A DNA stretch of 64,000 bases from Bos javanicus (taxonomy: Eukaryota; Chordata; Mammalia; Artiodactyla; Bovidae): NCBI RefSeq assembly GCF_032452875.1, contig NC_083896.1, forward strand, positions 2,108,001 through 2,172,000, read 5' to 3'. The position numbers and the translations under genes are program-made. The notes under the pieces were generated by a model. That model was not told where the DNA came from and did no database searches. It saw only the letters and a program-made list of their open reading frames with translations. Shown in pieces: positions 1-11,780 of this stretch (position 1 is the stretch's first letter; each line of letters starts with the position of its first letter).

Positions 1-1196
1 GTCTCCTGTGTCATCACCAGAAAGCTCTTTCAACCCCCTTGGTGTAGGCTACTATCTTGCCCTTAAGCCTCATACAAACACATTCTCCACTGGAATGCTG
101 TCCCTCTACTACTTTTTTCACACATCTAATTACTACTTTTCCTTTTTTGAAAAAATGGAAATATACTTGATTTACAGTGATGTGTTAGCTTCAGGTATAC
201 AGCAAAGTGATTCAGTTTTATATACATAATATATATTCTTTTCCAGGTTCCTTTCCATCATAGGCTATTATAAGATATTGAATACAGTTCCCTGTGCTAC
301 ACAGTAGATCTTTTGTTGTTTATGTGTTTTATATGCAGCAGTGTGTATCTGTTAATCCCAAACTCCTGATTTATCTCCCCTGCCTTTCCCCTTTTGTAAC
401 CATAAGTTTGTTTTCTATGTCTGTGAGTCTATTTCTGTTTTGTAAGTTCACTTCTATCATTTTTTTATATTCCACATATAAGTGATATCACATGACATAT
501 GATACAGCCACAGTGGAGAACAGTATGGAGATTCTGCAGAGAATCTAAAAACAGAATCTGAAGAATCTAAAAATCTAAAACTAAAAACAGCCACCATATG
601 ATCCAGTAATTCCACTTCTGAGCATGCATCTGGAAAAGGTGAAAACTCTAATTTGAAAAAAGTACATATACAATGTTCACAGCAGCACTATTTACAGTAG
701 CTAAGACACAGAAGCAATCTATGATCAACAGATGAATGGACAAAGAAGATGTGGGGTGTGTGTGTGTGTGTAATGGAACATTACTCAGGCATAAAAAATG
801 AAATAATGCCATCTGCAGATAACAGATAGACCTAGAAACTATCATACTAAGTGAAGTAAGTCAGACAGACAAAGACTAATTCCTGCTTATCTTTCATCTC
901 AACCTAGAGAATAGTCCCTTCAGGAAAACTTCCCCCTTGATTGGGTCCCCTAAGGATGCTCATTGCAGGGACAATGCCCGCCCACTTGTATGTCTGGCTG
1001 CCCATATGCTCCACGCTCCACCAAAGGGGGGCTGAGCCTGTCTTGATCACCCCGCAGCCCCGGCATCTCTCACGGTGAGAATGCACATGGTGGGTGGTCC
1101 AGTGAGTGAATGAACTAAGACGTGCATGCGGGGACGGTAACCCAAGCCGCCTCACACAGCCCAGGCAGCGGAGGGGACGCTCCAAACCGCACTCAC
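1..1196 (-). other. FAT1: FAT1 intron 19, partial
   Basis: This is the start of the intron after exon 19. It holds a rearranged ancient L1 (about 145-880), including a short GT run near 759-772. About 300 bp next to the exon carry no feature I recognise. Confidence 0.85.
145..880. mobile_element. Ancient L1 3' end with inverted 5' part
   Basis: About 145-502 reads as an L1 3' end on the minus strand, ending at the left in an A-rich tail. About 503-880 reads as the L1 sequence just upstream of it, but on the plus strand. The two pieces are adjacent in a normal L1, so this looks like a twin-primed insertion. The flanks share CTAATT and then a weak match (126 onward and 878 onward), too diverged to be sure of the duplication. 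It is not coding. Confidence 0.65.
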
Positions 1197-1995
1197 CATC
1201 GCAGGTGCAGCGCACGTTCCGGTAGAAACGTGGGCACACGAAGCTGATGCGGGCCGTGCTGTACGTCATGAGCGCGTGCGAGTCCAGTGACAAGCCCTGC
1301 TCGCAATGCTGCTCCTGACAGTCCAGCCCAGAGCAGTTCTTCTCCAGGATGGCCGAGATGCGCATGGCGTTCTCCAGGTGTCTCCTCGCGTTGGACAGCT
1401 TCTGGATGAGGTAGGCCGGCTTGTAGAACTCGCTGCTGTGCGTCTCCACCGCGAACAGCATGTCCAGCTCGCTGGTGCCTGCCACGGGCTGGATGCTAAT
1501 GATGTGCAGGCTGTCCTGCTTCTGGGTCAGGACCGCGTTGCGCAGGGTGCGCCGGAACCCATGCATGTGGAGACCGACAAAGTCCTCGGGGGACACGTTC
1601 TCGAAGCGAATGGTGACGGTGTTCTGCAGCATCTCCTGCACCAGCTGCTCCACGTGCACGACCACGTCAATGGGCACCTGGAAGCGGCCGTCGCTCACGG
1701 ACACGTTCAGGACGTACTTGCCGCTGTCCAAGCCCCCCAGGGCGATGATCTTCCCATCGTGACTGTTCACCTTGAACAAGCTCTTCTGCTCCGATTTCAG
1801 TGCAAATGTGAGGACGTCATACATATCCTGATCTGTGGCGTGGATCTTCCCAATGACCCCACCAGGAAAGTCATCCTCCATGGTGACGATGAAAATCTCC
1901 AGGGGGATGGCTGTGGGCTTATGGATACTCTCCTCAATGACCCGCACTCGGACGTAGGAGTGAGACACTTGCTGAGGTTTGCCAGAATCTTTCGC
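1197..1995 (-). CDS. FAT1: FAT1 exon 19 (last cadherin repeats and pre-EGF region)
   Basis: A 799-nt exon starting in phase 0 with AKDSGKPQQVSH and ending one base into a codon after CTCD. The acceptor is GATTTTAG/GCGAA and the donor GCGATG/GTGAGT. It finishes one cadherin repeat and encodes the last, divergent one (MEDDFPGGVIG, ATDQDMYD, no DxNDN linker). It then gives the cysteine-containing stretch before the EGF repeats, with CSGLDCQEQHCEQG and CPRFYRNVRCTC. In human FAT1, as I recall, the residue after CTC is asparagine; here the codon is GAT. EGF, laminin G, membrane and cytoplasmic exons lie beyond the left edge. Minus-strand reading past 1197 into the intron is open for about 100 codons but is not coding. 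Confidence 0.96.
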
Positions 1996-2754
1996 CTAAA
2001 ATCACCCAGCAGGGAGGGAAGATGAGGAAGTAAGGCAAAAGCCCATGATAACTTTTAAAAAAGCAACATAACCCAGATAGAAAGTGTCTGCTCCTTTAAC
2101 CACATTGCTGCTCCCTCCATCCCTTGTCATTATTCTACAAAATCTGAGCATGTACATATAAGTAAGAGGAGTGATTTATCACTTTTGGTGCCCATAAGTG
2201 CACTCTGCTATGAGAATAAAATGTGTCAACATAATAAAGCCAGTGGGGGTGAACTGGAACGGAGGGATGCAGGGTGCTGTGAGATCCACAGTGCCCCAAA
2301 GAGGCTGGCTGTGTTTTAATTTAGGACAGAAGCCACAGCGGAGCCTCAAAAAGTGACATTCCCACTTAGAAGAGAAATCTTGGTTGTCTTTGGCTTCTTT
2401 GCTTTGCATGGGACCAGACAGCACTTTTCTGTACATTTAAGAAACAACGTTATTTCAAGTGAGAAGGACACAAATGGAGGCTTAGAATAAAGGGTGGTAC
2501 CATGAGAAAAGCCTGAAAAAAGCCATTTTGTCTTCCTTCTTTCTGTAAGGACTGACAGAACCAACACCCTGACAGATCGTAACTGAGGACCTGCTGCATA
2601 CAACGTGAAGGTGGTCAATGCCGGAGGACTTCTGCAAAGGGCAGATTCGCAGCAGCTGGGGCCCCAGGGTGGGTATCTCAGGATGGGGGCGGCCAGGAGA
2701 TACCTCAGGAGATATGTCCTTGTATGTGGAAGGCAGTGTGAAAGCAGGAGCTTG

Positions 2755-2995
2755 GTCATCTCATGGACCCGAGTTCAAATCTTTGCTCTTCCTCTAACTA
2801 TGTGTCTGGCCTGGAATAAGTCACTTAACTTCTTCAAGCTTCAATTTTTGTATCTTATTTGAGTGAAATAGTCCTATCTACTTCACAGGATTCTTGTACT
2901 GTGGGGATTAAGACTCACGTGATTGCAACATACTTGGCACAGACCTGACCCACAGAAGTACCTGATGCATGAGAGTTAATGTGATTGTTGTTATC
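2755..2995 (+). mobile_element. MIR SINE
   Basis: The sequence follows the MIR pattern: GAGTTCAAATC, a middle with CACTTAACTTCTTCAAGC, then a GGATTAA core and a CTTGGCACA tail region. It is diverged and ancient. Confidence 0.65.
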
Positions 2996-3035
2996 TTTAT
3001 TATTTCCATAACCACATGCTTTTTAAAATGGACTA

Positions 3036-3357
3036 TCCAACCAGTCCATTCTGAAGGAGATCAGCCCTGGGATTTCTTTGGAGGGAATGATGCTAAAGCT
3101 GAAACTCCAATACTTTGGCCACCTCATGCGAAGAGTTGACTCATTGGGAAAGACTCTGATGCTGGGAGGGATTGGGGGCAGGAGGAGAAGGGACGACAGA
3201 GGATGAGATGGCTGGATGGCATCACTGACTCACTCGATGGACGTGAGTCTGGGTGAACTCTGGGAGTTGGTGATGGACAGGGAGGCCTGGCATGCTGCGA
3301 TTCATGGGGTCGCAAAGAGTTGGACATGACTGAGCGACTGAACTGAACTGAACTGAT
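3036..3357 (+). mobile_element. BovB LINE, 3' fragment
   Basis: This begins inside the end of the BovB ORF (CCATTCTGAAGGAGATCAG) and runs to the ACTGAACTGAACTGA tail. It is 5' truncated and non-coding, and is similar to the 3' end of the copy at 17120-20064. Confidence 0.88.
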
Positions 3358-3673
3358 ATGAACCAGAGATGCTAGAATGGAAAATTCACTTACAGGGAGA
3401 CTGATTTAGCAAATAGGACTGAACTTGAAGTCAAACCGTGTAGAGCCTTGAAGGACAATGATGAGTTAAGACCCCATAGGTCAGAGGTTGCCCACTCAAA
3501 GATCAGAGGCCAGAAAGGCAAGAAGCCACTGGGTGTAAGGTAACAGACCCATGGTCCTGTGGGCTAAGAAGAACTGGACAGTCATGTCTGCCTAAAAACC
3601 CTAAAATTCAATGTCTGAACAAGCCAGAATTCACAAGGTTTCTGGCAATAGGGAGCTCAGATGTTTTTAGTTT

Positions 3674-3887
3674 AGGGGTTAGCACCCATTTTCTGTAAAG
3701 GGCGAGACAAGAAATACTTTAAGTTTTGGGGTTATATGATCTGTATCAACTACTCAACTTCCAGCAAGAAGGCAGCTCAGAGCATATGTAAATGAACTGG
3801 AGAGGCTGAGTTCCCGTAAAACTTTATTTATAAAAACAGGTTGAAGACAGGATGTGGTTCAGGGGTTATAGTCTGTTGACCTCTGGT
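3674..3887 (+). mobile_element. MER20-like hAT DNA-transposon relic
   Basis: It contains GTTAGCACCCATTTTCTGT near one end, AAAACTTTATTTATAAAAAC in the middle and CTGTTGACCTCTG at the other. This matches the layout I remember for MER20, including imperfect terminal inverted repeats. Confidence 0.6.
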
Positions 3888-4213
3888 TTAGTGGAATGAG
3901 ATAATCAAAGTGGAATGATTAGCCTGGAAAGGGTACAGACATAGATCAGAAAGAATAAAGCTGAAGCCAGAGGAACATCCAGGAGGTTTTGCAATAGTCT
4001 CAGTATGGGACAATTTAGAATAAAGGGGGGAGATTGCAAAGGGTATATACCTGATGCACGCCGAGACATTCTGGAAACAGAATGTGGGCCTCGGTGGTAA
4101 ATTTAATTTAAGGGACAAGTAGCAGAAAGCTCTCCATGGTGTTTACAAAGTCTGAGATGTGAAATATGCTAACAGCCAGAGAAGGTAGGCAAAGAACTGT
4201 ACTGGCTTCTGTG

Positions 4214-4432
4214 TGTACTCAAATCAGTCAGTCGTGTTTAACTCTGCGACCCCATGGACTATAGCTCTCTAGGCTCCTCTGTCCATGGGATTTTCCAGGC
4301 AAGAATATTGGAGTGGATTGTCATTTCCTCCTCCAGGGGATCTTCCCTATGCAGGGATCGAACACAAGTCTCTTGCATCTCCTGCATTGGCAGGCAGGTT
4401 CTTTACCACTAGTGCCAGCTGGGAAGCCCCAG
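4214..4432 (-). mobile_element. Bov-tA SINE with target duplication
   Basis: This is a tRNA-derived ruminant SINE read on the minus strand, starting GGGGCTTCCCAGCTGGC. The flanks 4203-4213 and 4433-4443 match at 10 of 11 bases (TGGCTTCTGTG against TAGCTTCTGTG), as expected for a target-site duplication. Confidence 0.85.
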
Positions 4433-4953
4433 TAGCTTCTGTGAGAAGGTACTAAAACTCTCTCCTTGACCTTGAGGACCTCTAACTGTGATATAAAGTC
4501 ATTTACATAATATTGTTGAAGGAGTGGGTGACAATTGAAGAGTTTATCAATGTGCTTCAAGCCAAAAGTCATTAATTTGAAAGGTTTCGTGGGGTAGGGT
4601 AAGCCATAACTTATCCAAAGAGATAAGGTACACAAAAGACTATTCTCATCATTGCCACTATTAATAATAGGTTGCTGTCTGTGCCAACTGTGCTTAAAAA
4701 ACAGTCACTCAGTCTCACTGATGGGACCCACGTCTTGGGACTGGCAAAATTTGCAACCAGGGGTTTTTTTAGCACTCTCTCGTTTCCTGCTTCTGTTCAT
4801 GCCCTTCCTGTAACTGCCACTTCCGCCTCTTGGTCTCCCTTCATTCGACATCACGACCTTGAGGAAGCTGAAATGTTGGGAGGCCACTGCCACCCGAGTC
4901 CCTGTTCCTGTTTCCCCTCTCTGGGGAAACTTACCAAGAAGTGTGGTGTGCTA

Positions 4954-5162
4954 AGTCTCTTTAGTCATGTCCAACTTTGTTATCCTATGGACTATAGCCC
5001 TCCAGGCTCCTCTGTCCATGGGATTCTCCAGGCAAGAACATTGGAGTGAGTTGCCATGCCTTCCTCCAGGGGATCTTCCCAACCCAGGGATCAACTTGTG
5101 TCTCTTATGTCTCCTGCATTGGCAGGCGGGTTCTTTACCACTAGTGCCATCTGGGAAGCTCA
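4954..5162 (-). mobile_element. Bov-tA SINE
   Basis: A full-length tRNA-derived SINE on the minus strand, from GAGCTTCCCAGATGGCAC to the GACATGACTAAAGAGACTTA end. I saw no clear target duplication. Confidence 0.85.
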
Positions 5163-5315
5163 AGCAGAGGTCTCTTAAAAAGCAGAGGTCATGAAATATT
5201 AATATGAAAATATCAATATTAATATGAAAAATTAATAGCTTCATTACACCAGGACAAGGATTGGTCGTTTCCCAAGTGGGGTGATCCGGGAAATACTTCT
5301 CAGTACCAAGAAGTA

Positions 5316-5443
5316 ATGGAGAAGGAAATGGCAACCCACTCCTGTATGCTTGCCTGGAAAATCCCATGGATAGAGGAGCCTGGCAGGCTATACAGTCCAT
5401 AGGGTTGCAATGAGTGGGACATGACTTAGCAACTAAATGACAA
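5316..5443 (+). mobile_element. BovA monomer SINE
   Basis: It carries the right-hand monomer only (GAGAAGGAAATGGCAACCC to GACATGACTTAGCAACTAAA) and has no tRNA head. Confidence 0.8.
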
Positions 5444-5704
5444 CCACCCCCAAGCAGTAAACCTTGACCAGTGAGTTGTCCTTGGGCTTCATATGGAGCC
5501 TGAGAAGTGTTCAGAATACAGATTTAAGCTAGAGACCGTCGGCCCAGCACACCCTGTAGGAAAGTCCCTTTTCAACAATGATGCTTCCTTTCCTTCCTGT
5601 TCAATTTCACACACAGAGGCCTCTTTTACTGGTGTGAAATTGAATTTGAGATTAAAAGGGGAACACTCCTACACGGTAATGAATTATGTTGACTTGCTCA
5701 ACAG

Positions 5705-5720
5705 AAAAAAAAAAAAAAAA
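5705..5720 (-). repeat. 16-base homopolymer, U-rich in the FAT1 transcript
   Basis: Sixteen adenines on the plus strand become a U16 run in FAT1 pre-mRNA, starting about 68 nt downstream of the exon 18 donor. U-rich runs near weak donors can bind TIA-type splicing factors. A role here is only inference. Confidence 0.7.
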
Positions 5721-5788
5721 CAACCAAGGGGCAGAGCCCGTAGTAGAGGAGAAAGCTGGCCTGCAACAGGTAGAGGGTGAGGCCATAC

Positions 5789-5986
5789 CTGGACACACAG
5801 CACGTACTCTGGAGACTCCGTGTGCTGGAAGACCACGGCTGACCTCAGGATCCCGTCCGAGTCCAACACGAACGCCTCCTCTTCATTTCCCGACAAAATA
5901 GAGAAGGAGAAGGGAGGCCCATTGTGAAAGGAGTCTTTGTCTGTCACCATGAGCTGCAGAACGCTGGTGCCTACTGGCTTATTTTC
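5789..5986 (-). CDS. FAT1: FAT1 exon 18
   Basis: A 198-nt exon of 66 codons, phase 0 on both sides, from ENKPVGTSVLQL to EYVLCVQ. The acceptor is CTTATGCAG/GAAAA. The donor is GTCCAG/GTATGG, which departs from the consensus at intron positions 4 to 6. It encodes most of one cadherin repeat (VTDKDSFHNGPPF, SILSGNEEE), but the usual LDRE motif is replaced by FQHTESPEY. A run of 16 uridines would lie about 70 nt downstream of the donor in the transcript. Confidence 0.95.
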
Positions 5987-8407
5987 CTGCATAAGAGAGT
6001 ATATTAAAAGGGAAGATAAAATTACACCTCTTCGCACATTTAAAAAAAAACCCATCATTACCGGCTGAGAGTGCTGGGCTAGAAAGCAGAGCTTTTAATG
6101 GAAGGGATTCCCTGTGATATTATCTCGTCTTCTGAAAAATGCTGGTGTCTGTAAGCATCATCCCATCATTGGCTGCCTCCCCAGACTGCCCCGTGAGACA
6201 ATGAGCTGCAGGTGAGAACACAAGGACTTGGCCTTGAACTGCTTTGCAGGTTCCAAGGACGCTGCCTGGCTCCATCTGTCCTTGAAAGGCCGGAATTGCC
6301 CTGAGTTCACCCAGATGGCTCTGGAAATCCACGGTACTCATCAGCCTTCATGATGGCATCAGAAATCCACTAGAGGCAAGAAAACATCAACCTTTTGGGA
6401 TGGAAAATCTTTCCTCACACTTGTCACAACACGATTACGCCGAGGTCCAACACAGTGACACGGTGTCACCATACTGGACTTTTACGGAGACATACTGGCA
6501 ACTTCCTGGTAGAAATACAAAGGCATGTATTGGGTGGAAAATAGGGCTTTAAATCCCACCCATCAGAACACAGTTCCTCTGTTTCTTGAGGGAAGAAAAA
6601 GGGGATGGGATATTCCTCAATCAGAGAATGAAGAGAAAAGACATCTACAACTTCATCAGAAGTTTAGGAAGCCCAGATGTCCTTATGCCAATGTTATATT
6701 GCTGAAACTTTGCCTTATATCTCAGATGGAAACACAGAGACTCTTAGTCACTCCTTCTCGGGTCCAAGGTTGTCCTCTGAAAACACGAAATTAAATTCCT
6801 CAGTGGCTTGGGCGCCAGTTTCCTTGCTCTGCCCTGTCTGGACTTCAGCATTACCAGAGTGCAGGCCTGGAATCAGCTTCATTAGTTCAGGCCTTCTGAT
6901 GAGATTGACTTTGGATTAACCAAGTCTGGGTCACAGAGATGGAGACAGTGACACCCTGCATGATAGGAGTCATGCACAGGGAGGGTGCATTCACGTTTTA
7001 GGTGCCGAATTTGTCTTATAAGAACCATGTGTTGGAAAAAGAAAATTATTTTTGGGTGAACAATGGGAGGAGCATTATTTTTTTTGCAAGAGATTGAGGT
7101 GAGGAAAACCTCAGAGACCTCTCATTTGCTTCTCCTCTCAAGTGGCCTTTGGGTCACTGGGAACCAGACACCGGCTCTCTCTGGGATCAGTCATGGAAAC
7201 GCCCAGCCATGCAAAGATTTACCGGTGCACACTGACAGCAGCCTCAGCACCACACCAAATAGATTTATGGATTTGTTTGCTCTCTCTCTAAAAGCCATTT
7301 CCTCTGCAGAAGAGAGAGGGATAGAGGATGTGTGCCCGAGGGGTCGCACGTGAGGAAGGAGGGTGAAATACAGTGCAGACGGCCACGTTGCGGACAGGAG
7401 CCATGGTCACCGCTCAAGGGCTGAGTCTCTGTTCCTCCCTGGCTGACTTCCTGGAGCATGGGTGAGGACAGGCCATCAGGCTGATGGATTGTGTCATAAA
7501 AGCACAGGTTGCTGTGGCAGAGCCCGTTTTCCATGGGGCTAGTGTGGAGTGGGGGAGGGGGAGACAGTGGCCCCGAGGGGACAGGGGTCGGGGGGGAGCC
7601 AAACCATAGAGGGGATAGGGCGCCGGGGTGAGGGGAGGGCATCAGAGCCTGAGCAAGCTCTGTAGAGTCGCAGAGGGGCAGGCACACACAGCTGCTGGAA
7701 AAGGCATCAGAGAGGAGAGGGAAAACAAACACCCCCAGAGAAGGAATCTGGTTCCCCTGAGGAAGCGCTGACAAGGGAGCAGAGATGCTCAGCCTGATCC
7801 TGGGGGGCCCAGTGGGGCAGGGCTGGGGGTGCAGAGGGGTGGCTATGGATGGCCAGACTCAAAGTCTTGAATGTTGCTCCAAAGGGGGTCTCTCGAGACC
7901 TGGCTCACTCTCATCTCCCCTTCTACCCACAAAGCCCTGGGAACCCGTAGGGGTGATTCTGAGGCTGATTTCCTAGAATATCTGTAGCCATCCCAGTACA
8001 CATCTGTCCATCCCTGTCTCCTATAAATCCTCCACGCTGACAGTATTCCTGGATTGGGTTTCCTGATCCTCCTGAAGTCGGGCTTCCAGCTTCTAGAAAT
8101 GCTAGGAAATGGAAGTAGCTCAGTGCTTAGGACTTGTGTTCATGAGATATCTTTTGAATAAAAATAAAAAAGGTAGGATGAAAAGTTGTTCTCTCTGAGA
8201 GCAGAATACCAGCAGGAAGTCACTGTCTCCTGCAGTCTAATTTTAGAGAGCAGGTGGGCTTAAAGTGCTAAACAAACTGCTTATGGAAGACTGATTTTAA
8301 TGAGGAGCAGTTCTAGCCTGATGGCCAATCCCTCTTTAACAAACGAGATGGTTCCTATCAATAGCCCCTGCTAGAACAGCACAAAGTGCTTAAAGGCAGC
8401 CTGTCAT

Positions 8408-8525
8408 TGTGGCAGAGAATACTCTCTTCTGAAGACAGACCTGAATTCAAATGCTGACTCCAGCACTTTACAGCTGCCTGACCTTGGGTGAGCTACTGAA
8501 CCTCCCAGATCCTAACCTCCTTCAC
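8408..8525 (+). mobile_element. MIR SINE fragment
   Basis: It shows the MIR core pattern: GACCTGAATTCAAATGCTGAC, CTGCCTGACCTTGGGTGAG and CTACTGAACCTCCC. Confidence 0.65.
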
Positions 8526-8656
8526 TCTAAACCAGGGGCTGGGCCACAATGGGGACAGATGTACAGAAAGCACTTGACACTTGAGAGAACCCCACTGGTG
8601 AATTTTTTCTTATCAATGTTTATTAATCAGTTGCAGTGAAAGAATCAGGCTCTTTT

Positions 8657-8795
8657 CATATCAGCTGGGAGAAATACCAACAACCTCAGATATGCACATG
8701 ACACCACCCTAATGGCAGAAATTGAAGAGGAACTAAAGAGCCTTTTGATGAAGCTGAAAGAGGACAGTGAAAAAGCTGGCTTAAAACTCAACATT
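8657..8795 (+). mobile_element. BovB LINE, 5' piece of a split copy
   Basis: This is reverse-transcriptase-region sequence of BovB (AACAACCTCAGATATGC, with the YADD core changed by a CAGATGAC to CACATGAC difference). It breaks off exactly at CTCAACATT (8787-8795), where an L1 begins. The copy resumes after the L1 at about 11086. Confidence 0.85.
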
Positions 8796-11085
8796 CCAGC
8801 CATAGAAGGAACATACCTCAACATAATAAAAGCCATATATGATAAACCCACAGCAAACATTATCCTCAATGGGGAAAAATTGAAAGCATTTCCCCTAAAG
8901 TCAGGAACAAGACAAGGGTGCCCACTCTTACCACTACTATTCAACATAGTTTTAGAAGTTTTAGCCACAGCAATCAGAGAAAAAAAAGAAATAAAAGGAA
9001 TCCAGATTGGAAAAGATGAAATAAAACTCTCACTGTTTGCAGATGACATGATCCTCTACACAGAAAACCCTAAAGACACCATCAGAAAATTACTAGAGTT
9101 AATCAATGAATATAGTAAAGTTTCAGGATATAAAATTAACACACAGAAATCCATTACATTCCTATACACTAGCAATGAGAAAACAGAAAGAGAAATTAAG
9201 GAAACAATTTCATTCACCATTGCAACAAAAAGAATAAAATACTTAGGAATAAATCTACCTAAAGAAACAAAAGACCTATATATAGAAAACTATAAAACAC
9301 TGATGAAAGAAATGAAAGATGACACAAATAGATGGAGAAATATACCATGTTCATGGATTGGAAGAATCAATATAGTGAAAATGAGTATACTACCCAAAGC
9401 AATCTAGAGATTCAATGCAATCCCTATCAAGCTACCAATGGTGTTTTTCACAGAACTAGAACAAATAATTTCACAATTTGTATGGAAATACAAAAAAACT
9501 TTGAATAGCCAAAGCAATCTTGAGAAAGAAGAATGGAACTGGAGGAATCAACCTACCTGACTTCAGACTATACTACAGAGCTATAGTCATTAAGACAGTA
9601 TGGTACTGGCATGAAGACAGAAACACAGACCAATGGAACAAAATAGAAAGCCCAGAAATAAACCCATGCACCTACAGGCACCTTATTTTTGATAAAGGAG
9701 GCAAGAATATACAATGGGGCACAGACAGCCTATTCAATACATGGTGCTGGGAAAACTGGACAGCCGCATGTAAAAGAATGAAACTAGAATACTTTCTAAC
9801 ACCATACACAAAGATAAACTCAAAATGGTTTAAAGACCTAAATGTAAGTCCAGAAACTATAAAACTCCTAGAGGAAAACATAGGCAAAACACTCTCTGAC
9901 ATAAATCACAGCAGGATTCTCTATGCCCCACCTCCCAGAGTAATGGAAATAAAAGCAAAAATAAACAAATGGGACCTAATTAAACTGAAAAGCTTTTGCA
10001 CAATGAAGGAAACTATAAGCAAGGTGAAAAGACAGCTTTCAGAATGGGAGAAAATAATAGCAGCTTATGCAGCTCAATTCCAGAAAAATAAACAACCCAA
10101 TCAAAAAATGGGCCAAAGAACTAAACAGACATTTCTCCAAAGCAGACATACAGATGGCTAACAAACACATTAAAAGATGCTCAACATCATTCATTATCAG
10201 AAAAAATGCAAGTCAAAACCACAATGAGGTACCATCTTACGCTGGTCAGAATGGCTGCTATCAAAAAGTCTACAAACAATAAATGCTGGAGAGGGTGTGG
10301 AGAAAAGGGAACCCACTTCACTGTTGGTGGGAATGCAAACTAGTACAGCCACTATGGAGAACAGTGTAGAGATGCCATAAAAAACTGGAAACAGACCTCC
10401 CATACAACCCAGCAATCCCACTGCTGGGCATACACACTGAAGAAATCAGAATCGAAAGAGACACGTGGACCCCAGTGTTCATCACAGCACTGTTTGCAAT
10501 AGCCAGGACATGGAAGCAACCTAGAAGTCCATTGGCAGGCAAATGGATAAGAAAGCTGTGGTACATGTACACAATGGAATATTACTCAGCTATTAAAAAG
10601 AATGCATTTGAATCAGTTCTAATGAGGTGGATGAAACTGGAGCCTATTATACAAAGCGAAGTAAGTCAGAAAGAAAACTACCAAAACAGTATATTAACGC
10701 ATATATATGGAATTTAGAAAGATGGTAACGATGACCCTGTATGCAAGACAGCAAAAGAGACACAGATGTAAAGGACAGACTTTTGGACTCTGTGGGAGAA
10801 GGCAAGGGTGGGATGCTTTGAGAGAGTAGCATTGAAACATGTATATTATCAAATGTGAAACAGATCACCAGTCCAGGTTCTATGCATGAGACAGGGGGCT
10901 CAGGGCTGGTGCTCTGGGATGACCTTGAGGGATGGGATGGGGAGGAAGGTGGGAGGAGGGGTTCAGGATGGGGACGCATGTACACCCATGGCTGATTCAT
11001 GTCAATGTGTGGCAAAAACCACAGCAATATTGTAAAGTAATTAGCCTCCAATTAAAATAAATAAATAAATTAAAAAAAAAAAAAC
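8796..11085 (+). mobile_element. 5'-truncated bovine-type L1 inserted into BovB
   Basis: This is about 2.3 kb of L1, from within ORF2 to an A-rich tail (about 11051-11084). Reverse transcriptase motifs are visible at about 8909-9060 (GTRQGCPL, FADDMILYTENP). Further ORF2 sequence follows on the plus strand, broken by a stop at 9405-9407 and frame changes. The 3' UTR ends in AATAAATAAAT and a run of A. The 9-bp sequence CTCAACATT flanks it at 8787-8795 and 11086-11094 and is a target-site duplication. The ORF at 8712-9407 joins BovB and L1 reverse-transcriptase fragments in frame by chance. The element is dead. Confidence 0.9.
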
Positions 11086-11665
11086 CTCAACATTAAGAAA
11101 CCTAAGATCATGGCATCTGGTCCCATCACTTCATGGCAAATAGATGGGGAAATAATGGAAACAGTGAGAGACTTGATTTTCTTGGGTTCTAAAATCACTC
11201 TGCTGATAAAGGTTTGCATAAAGCTATGGTTTTTCCAGTAGTCATGTGTGGATCTGAGAGTTGGACTATAAAGAAGGTTGAGTGCTGGAGAACTGATGCT
11301 TTCAAATTATGGCTCTGAAGGAAACTCTTGAGAGTTCCTTGGACAGAAAGGAGATCAAACCAGTCAATACTAAAGGATATCAACCCTGCATATTCCTTGG
11401 AAGGACTGATGCTGAAGCTGAAACTCCAATAATTTAGCCATCAGGTGTGAAGAGCCGACTCTCTGGGAAAGACTCTGATGCTGGGAAAGATTGAAGGCAG
11501 GAGGAGAAGGGGACGACAGAGGATGAGATGGGGCGTCATCGACTCAACGGATATGAGTTTGAGAATCTCTGGGAGATGGTGAAGGACAGGAAAGCCTGGC
11601 ATACTGCCCTCCATGGGGTCGCAAAGAGTCAGACACGACTTAGGGACCAAACAAGAACAACAAAT
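11086..11665 (+). mobile_element. BovB LINE, 3' piece of the split copy
   Basis: The BovB sequence resumes at CTCAACATT and continues past AAGATCATGGCATC to the CAGACACGACTTAGGGACC end. It has an internal deletion near 11200 and no ACTGA tail. Confidence 0.85.
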
Positions 11666-11780
11666 GATGTGATGAGTTGATATTAGGCAGAAACAAGAGT
11701 AAGCCATGACAAGGAAACCACAGCAGAGGATGGAGGCTGAGTGAATCAGCACAGGTGCCTGGCAGGCCAGATTTGCTTAC

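Larger units (their letters stand above)
1996..5788 (-). other. FAT1: FAT1 intron 18
   Basis: A 3.8-kb intron. It contains an MIR, a BovB tail, a MER20-like fragment, two antisense-read Bov-tA SINEs and one BovA monomer. About 1996-2750 has no recognisable repeat or gene. The stretches 3360-3560 and 3890-4000 resemble a degraded old interspersed repeat that I cannot name. Confidence 0.85.
5987..11780 (-). other. FAT1: FAT1 intron 17
   Basis: A 5.8-kb intron. The part 5987-8400 shows no repeat I can name and is partly GC-rich (7380-7800). Its several short ORFs have no recognisable product. An MIR lies at about 8408-8525, and the rest is a BovB split by an L1. Confidence 0.85.

Noticed and set aside
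904..1196. Coding extension of exon 19 beyond 1197
   Set aside because: The reading frame stays open into the intron, but a strong donor GTGAGT sits at 1197 and the protein similarity to FAT1 ends there.
7265..7774. Minus-strand ORF of 169 codons
   Set aside because: It lies in a GC-rich part of an intron, is rich in Pro and Ser, and has no recognisable domain or splice context.
8712..10282. Reverse-transcriptase-like genes
   Set aside because: They are fragments of a nested BovB and L1 with stops and frame changes, not host genes.
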